Below are positions 21,162-25,059 of a DNA stretch of 25,059 bases, piece by piece. This DNA is from Gammaproteobacteria bacterium (GTDB taxonomy: Bacteria > Pseudomonadota > Gammaproteobacteria > SZUA-229). The first letter of the stretch is position 1. Each line of letters starts with the position of its first letter. The stretch spans positions 1-25,059 of the forward strand of contig DRLE01000032.1 in assembly GCA_011051475.1 (NCBI GenBank), in the 5' to 3' direction. The position numbers were made by a program, and so were the translations under genes. The notes below the pieces were generated by a model, which worked only from the letters and a program-made list of their open reading frames with translations, made no database searches and had not been told where the DNA came from.

Positions 21162-22580
21162 TTATGCTTCCAGTGGAACTTCAATACGAATGGAAAAACC
21201 CATGCCCGGCGCACTGTCAATGTCAAAAGTACCCTCGATGGTTTCGACGCGCTCGCGCATGCCAATCAGACCCAGACCGGTATGGCTGACGCCCCGCTCA
21301 CCCGCCCGGTCAAGGTCGATGCCCCTGCCATTATCTTCAATCTTCAGCAGCAAGCGATCGCTTTCACAGGCGAGGCTTATGCTTACCCGCTCGGCCCCGG
21401 CATGTTTTGCGATATTGGTCAGGCTTTCCTGAACAATACGATACAGCATTATATTGGTATTTTCAGGCAAATGCGCCAGTTCTCCACTGCACCGGAACTC
21501 GCAAACCGTTTCCGGATGCCGGGCATTCCAGGCCTCGACCTCATCTTTCAGTGCTTCGACCAGGCCGAGGTTGTCGAGTATGCTCGGGCGCAGGCGGCGC
21601 ATCATGGAATGCACCACATCATACACATGTGATGACACGTCCATAATCGCGCTGGCACTGGTCACAATTCGCGGATCATCCTGGCCGACATCACGTATCA
21701 GCTCGGCATCGGCCTGTATGGCGGTAAGACACTGGCCCATTTCATCGTGCAGCTCGCGCGCCAGGTTTTTTCTTTCCTCCTCCTGAATGACCAGCGAGGC
21801 GTGTACCAGCTTGCGGTTCTCGCGGAAGAGGTTGCGGGTTTTCGCCTCGGCCGCCTGCTGCTTGCGGGTACGCGAGGAGACTTCCGACACCATACGATTG
21901 AATGCCTGTGCGGTCTTGCCGATCTCGTCGTCGGTTTCCACGGGTACGCTGACATTATAATTGCCTGCCTCTACCTCTGCCGCCGCATCGGCCAGTACAC
22001 CCAGGCGCCGGGTCAGACCAAGGCCGATCAGCACGGTCACAACAACGGTAAGAAAAATTTCGATAGCGGCCAGGGTAATACCCCGGTTACGTGACTTGTT
22101 AATGGCATCTTCCATCAGCGAAAGGGAAAAGCCCATCAGCAGCTTTCCCATGTGCAGATTGGCCACATTGATATCACGACGCACATCGTATATACCATCA
22201 TCCACCTCGGCCGGATGGCTGTCTGCATCGGGCCAGCTATTGTCCGCGCCCACCTGCAGTGGCGCCCTGCCCAGGCTGATAACCACACGGTTATCCCGAT
22301 CGAGCACCACAATATAAGCCAGCTCCTTGTAACGAATAATATCCTTGAGATAGTTTTCCAGGGTGGCGTAATCCACCGCCAGCATATAGTTACCGACGGT
22401 ACTGGTGATTTGCTGCAGCATGCTTTCCGCGGTATCACGCAAACGGTCGGTATGGGTACTGTGAATAATGGATATATTGTTGTAGACCAGCAGCGAGAGC
22501 ATAATGACCTCGATGGCAACCACGCTGGCAATCAGGCGAAAGCGAAGCGAACGCAGCAGGGGCAGGGTTCTGGCAATCAT
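21162..22580 (-). CDS. Membrane sensor histidine kinase (HisKA_3 type)
   Basis: A 472-residue inner-membrane kinase. TM1 is near residues 14-37, followed by a periplasmic sensor region of about 125 residues (one line, VVLDRDNRVVISLG, looks like a PAS/dCACHE strand pair). TM2 is near 168-190 and HAMP about 190-242, then a short coiled coil. The HisKA_3 dimerisation helix carries phosphoacceptor His278 in NLARELHDEMGQ. The ATPase domain has Asn389 (N box), DNGRG at 416-420 and GLGL at 435-438. It is NarX/UhpB-like. Its ATG overlaps the stop of the binding-protein gene by four bases (ATGA), and the response regulator follows at once, giving a three-gene sensory unit. Confidence 0.94.
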   Translation of the reverse strand: MIARTLPLLRSLRFRLIASVVAIEVIMLSLLVYNNISIIHSTHTDRLRDTAESMLQQITSTVGNYMLAVDYATLENYLKDIIRYKELAYIVVLDRDNRVVISLGRAPLQVGADNSWPDADSHPAEVDDGIYDVRRDINVANLHMGKLLMGFSLSLMEDAINKSRNRGITLAAIEIFLTVVVTVLIGLGLTRRLGVLADAAAEVEAGNYNVSVPVETDDEIGKTAQAFNRMVSEVSSRTRKQQAAEAKTRNLFRENRKLVHASLVIQEEERKNLARELHDEMGQCLTAIQADAELIRDVGQDDPRIVTSASAIMDVSSHVYDVVHSMMRRLRPSILDNLGLVEALKDEVEAWNARHPETVCEFRCSGELAHLPENTNIMLYRIVQESLTNIAKHAGAERVSISLACESDRLLLKIEDNGRGIDLDRAGERGVSHTGLGLIGMRERVETIEGTFDIDSAPGMGFSIRIEVPLEA

Positions 22581-23452
22581 TGCGCGTTACTGTTGAACAG
22601 TTCACGCATGGCGTCATACTCACTGATCTTCGCTTTGCGAAAACCGGTAAAACGGTTATTGCGCAGTGCCCTGCGACCGGCTTCCGTTCTGTTGATATTC
22701 AGCAGTACATCAGCAATTTCACTGGCACAGTCCTCGACAATACGCGGGCTGACGCTGATCGGAATATGCGGCGTTTTCTCGGTACGCGCAATAATACGCA
22801 TATTGTTTCTTACCTGTTCGCTGGCGGCATCATACTGTGTCTGCATCAGCGAAGAGGCGTCGGTCACGCCATGATAGGAAGACAGCAGTGAGGCATCATG
22901 CGAAGGCGTCGCAACCAGTACCAGGTCATGCTCGGGATCGATGCCGGCTTCTTTCAGGTATTTCTTTACCAGCAGCGTCGCCAGTGAGGCGCTTTGTACA
23001 GTGGCCAGGCGCCTGCCTTTCAGATCGTGGATATCGTTGATATCACTGGTTTTCGGCACCACGATAACCGCCCACAGACCGGGCGAATCCACACTGGCAA
23101 CCAGACGGTAACCCGCCCTGTCCATGGCCTGCGGAAACAGGTGCGGCGCGGTAAACAGGATATCGTAATGCCCGCCCTGCGCGGTTCTTCTGGCAAAACC
23201 GGAGAAATCCGGTGCCGTCACCAGTCGAACCGGTACTTCAAGCTGCCTGCCAAGATACTCCATCAACGGTGAAAACTGGTGCACCAGCTGTTCATTGCTG
23301 ATAAAGGGAAGTATGCCGAAATTCAGATGCGGATAAATTTTGCAGCTGCCACTGGCCTGCAATGCGGAAGAAAACAGAGACAGCAACAGGCACAGGCCCG
23401 GCAAAAAGATTGCCGCCCGTCTGCCTGAATGATTTGTCTTCCGGTGTGCCAC
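22577..23452 (-). CDS. PhnD-like periplasmic substrate-binding protein
   Basis: A 291-residue exported protein of the PhnD/phosphonate-type binding family. A signal peptide covers about residues 10-33 (FLPGLCLLLSLFSSALQA). The mature part starts with FGILPFISNEQLVHQFSPLM, then YDILFTAPHLFPQA, DLKGRRLATVQSASLATLLV and HDASLLSSYHGVTDASSLMQ, the usual order in the family. No ABC permease or ATPase gene lies nearby. Instead it overlaps a histidine kinase gene, so it most likely serves as a ligand-binding co-sensor. The ligand may be a phosphonate, phosphate ester or other small anion. The start is a GTG at 23450-23452 with only a weak ribosome site (AGAG). Confidence 0.9.
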   Translation of the reverse strand: MAHRKTNHSGRRAAIFLPGLCLLLSLFSSALQASGSCKIYPHLNFGILPFISNEQLVHQFSPLMEYLGRQLEVPVRLVTAPDFSGFARRTAQGGHYDILFTAPHLFPQAMDRAGYRLVASVDSPGLWAVIVVPKTSDINDIHDLKGRRLATVQSASLATLLVKKYLKEAGIDPEHDLVLVATPSHDASLLSSYHGVTDASSLMQTQYDAASEQVRNNMRIIARTEKTPHIPISVSPRIVEDCASEIADVLLNINRTEAGRRALRNNRFTGFRKAKISEYDAMRELFNSNAQ

Positions 23453-23524
23453 TGCTCTAATAGTAGCGTATGTTTGGCTTTATCTGAATATTTTCTGGCG
23501 ACATCCGGCCTGTCATGTCTCTGC

Positions 23525-23555
23525 AAACAAAAAGGGGCGGCTAAAAAGCCGCCCC
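23525..23555 (-). terminator. Rho-independent terminator of the 5'-nucleotidase gene
   Basis: Read on the minus strand, GGGGCGGCT, loop TTTT, AGCCGCCCC, then TTTTTGTTTG. The perfect 9-base GC stem occupies 23534-23555 and the T run 23525-23533. It lies 34 bases past the stop of the gene at 23590 and before the promoter region of the binding-protein operon. Confidence 0.9.
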
Positions 23556-23589
23556 GGATCCCTTTGGTTGTTATTATTCTCCCGCCGGG

Positions 23590-25059
23590 CTAGTCCTCAT
23601 CTCCAATGATTCCGCTGAAGAACTTCGGACCCGCACCGAACGGCGGCTGAACCAGTGTCGGGTCAGGTGTATTGTCCGGCTGACCGATCTGCTCGGCAGG
23701 ATCCTGCGGCAGGTTGCCAGGCACGGTAGAGTCCACGGTGGTAACACGACCCTCACCAAACTGCAGGGCGGTAACGGTATTGCCGGGCAGGCTGTCGAGG
23801 TAACGACGCAGCGCATGTACCGGGTGCAGGTAGTTGTCAGGTGCAACCTGTTTTACCTTCGCACCATCAATGATCTTGCTGTCATTTAGCGGTGCCACCA
23901 GGGTGATTTCACTGCTGTAATCATCCGGGTCAGCCAGCTGGAAGAACATATGGTTGGCGCCACCACCGGTACGGCAGACCTCATCCAGCGGATTGCCATG
24001 CCCGTAACAGGAAGCGAAGACATAACGTTTGCTTGGATCGATTGGCTGTCCACCTATGGTTGTTTCCACGACACGACCACTGGAACTGCTGAAGGGGCGA
24101 TTCTTCAGGTCGATTTTCTGCTTCATATTGGCCAGGCCGACATACCAGCCGCCGCGTTGCAGGAAGGCATTACGGTTGAACACGGCCGCCAGAATGGTTT
24201 CCAGGCTGCCTTCAATAGACTGACCGGAGAAGTCGGCAATATTCACTGCCGGCGCAATCGGGAACCAGGTGTACAGATCACGCAGGGTAATGGCACCACC
24301 GGGCAGCACGGCATTGCCGAAGCGGAAACCGTTGGCCATGGAAATATCAACCCCGTTCTCCCAGCCCGGTACATTGCGCACATCAGACACACTGTCTGTA
24401 ACGGCAAGGATGGCATCGGCCAGGAAATTGTTCAGGGTATCTTCCAGTACATGGTGACGCAGCAGCAGGGTGTCGGTGTAACCGACAACGGTGTCGAGGT
24501 CGTCAACCAGCTGCAGGCCGGCGTTGGGGCCGAAACCGCCGGGACGGAAGCTGTGACGCATGACGGCATTGTCTTCACCGGCCACGAAGTCCTCTTCCAT
24601 GGCAGCAACCAGCTGTGCCATGGCAGGATCTTCCGGCACGGACTCATCGACCGGTATGGCTTCCCAGTCGAAGTTACGGATCTGGCCACCGCTTATTACC
24701 AGATCCAGGCGACCTACGTACATATCACGGTTGGTTTCAACCACGATAGCGCCGCCCTTGTGCAGCAACCTGCGCGCTCTATGGCTCAAGCGCTCACCGG
24801 GTGTGGTCTTCAGCACATGGTGCTCGTCAACGACCAGTGCGCCCAGAGTCACTTCGTGGGTATGCGCGGAATACATCACATCGATATCTTCAAAGCTCTG
24901 TGCGATCTTGATGTTCTGTGACAGACCCAGTTCGGACTGCACCACGATCAGCTCGGCGCCCATACCCTTCACTTTTTCAATAATGCCCGGCAGTTCCTGT
25001 ACGCCCTGGGTAAAGCGGAAACCGATATTGAAGGCATCAGCCTGCTGCGGCACGATGGA
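23590..25059 (-). CDS. 5'-nucleotidase/SoxB-family protein, C-terminal part
   Basis: The frame is open to the right edge, so the N terminus and most of the metallophosphatase core are missing; 489 residues are visible. The end of the metallophosphatase domain is present (AELIVVQSELGLSQNIKIAQ, then SAHTHE, whose two His are metal ligands). The 5'-nucleotidase C-terminal domain follows (NNFLADAILAVTDSV, MANGFRFGNAVLPGGAITLR, LYTWFPIAPAVNIADFSGQS, GGWYVGLANMKQ). The NGFRFG motif and overall order resemble SoxB-like thiosulfohydrolases and related periplasmic nucleotidases; I cannot tell which from this part. A Pro-rich tail of about 45 residues ends the chain (near QPPFGAGPKFFSGIIGDED). A strong terminator follows. 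Confidence 0.85.
   Translation of the reverse strand, partial: SIVPQQADAFNIGFRFTQGVQELPGIIEKVKGMGAELIVVQSELGLSQNIKIAQSFEDIDVMYSAHTHEVTLGALVVDEHHVLKTTPGERLSHRARRLLHKGGAIVVETNRDMYVGRLDLVISGGQIRNFDWEAIPVDESVPEDPAMAQLVAAMEEDFVAGEDNAVMRHSFRPGGFGPNAGLQLVDDLDTVVGYTDTLLLRHHVLEDTLNNFLADAILAVTDSVSDVRNVPGWENGVDISMANGFRFGNAVLPGGAITLRDLYTWFPIAPAVNIADFSGQSIEGSLETILAAVFNRNAFLQRGGWYVGLANMKQKIDLKNRPFSSSSGRVVETTIGGQPIDPSKRYVFASCYGHGNPLDEVCRTGGGANHMFFQLADPDDYSSEITLVAPLNDSKIIDGAKVKQVAPDNYLHPVHALRRYLDSLPGNTVTALQFGEGRVTTVDSTVPGNLPQDPAEQIGQPDNTPDPTLVQPPFGAGPKFFSGIIGDED

Noticed and set aside
22152..22874. A 240-codon plus-strand frame across the kinase/binding-protein junction.
   Set aside because: It is antisense to two overlapping, well-supported genes and has no motif of its own.
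23453..23510. Possible promoter (TTCAGA, 17 bases, TACTAT on the minus strand) for the binding-protein operon.
   Set aside because: Each hexamer matches consensus at only four of six bases; chance occurrence is likely, so it is not listed as a feature.
23950..24921. A 323-codon plus-strand frame opposite the 5'-nucleotidase/SoxB gene.
   Set aside because: Fully antisense to a clear family member; low-complexity translation with no domain pattern.
1..25059. Search by eye for CRISPR arrays, tRNA/rRNA genes, insertion sequences, prophage or defence genes.
   Set aside because: No regularly spaced repeats, cloverleaf-like tRNA, transposase, integrase or known defence motif was seen.

Overview
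This 25 kb window looks like an ordinary chromosomal stretch of a proteobacterium, most likely a gammaproteobacterium. The codon use is moderately GC-rich, and the gene families are typical of that group: pirin and LysR pair, NarL/FixJ-type signalling, a PilJ-like periplasmic domain, a DUF1451 zinc-ribbon protein, and a 5'-nucleotidase/SoxB-family protein. I saw no rRNA, tRNA, CRISPR array, transposase, integrase or phage gene. Coding density is high and no gap exceeds about 265 bases.

Layout. Positions 1-278 (-) hold the start of a universal stress protein. It is divergent from a plus-strand operon at 401-6093: P-type H+-ATPase, small membrane protein, FtsH protease, zinc-ribbon protein. The shared 122-base gap carries a near-consensus FNR/Anr box placed like a class II activator site for the ATPase operon. 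A perfect bidirectional terminator closes the operon. Next come a periplasmic protein with two PilJ-type motifs (-), a secreted protein of unknown function (+), and two related lipoprotein genes (+) that share an almost identical promoter.

From 10746 to 15589 lies a redox and electrophile-stress neighbourhood. It has a tandem-CDGSH iron-sulfur protein, a glutathionyl-hydroquinone reductase and a pirin (all -), a divergent LysR regulator (+), and a glutamate-synthase-type flavoprotein with its own tandem-CDGSH module at the N terminus (-). That flavoprotein is the last gene of a tight five-gene minus-strand run (19147 to 14042): LOG-family nucleotide hydrolase, beta-CASP metallo-beta-lactamase nuclease, papain/C39-like cysteine peptidase candidate, methyltransferase, CDGSH-flavoprotein.

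A class I fructose-bisphosphate aldolase (+) is divergent from LOG. It is separated from the next operon by a 120-base nested palindromic repeat. That operon (-, 23452 to 20514) is a complete signalling unit: PhnD-like periplasmic binding protein, membrane histidine kinase and LuxR-type response regulator, with gene junctions that overlap or abut. The window ends inside a 5'-nucleotidase/SoxB-family gene (-) whose start lies beyond the right edge.

Most worth a second look are the CDGSH-glutamate synthase fusion beside a stand-alone copy of the same CDGSH module, the putative oxygen-controlled ATPase/FtsH operon, the binding protein-kinase-regulator cassette, and the twin lipoprotein promoters with palindromes just downstream of their -10 elements. 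Functions come from motifs and family recall; no search was run.
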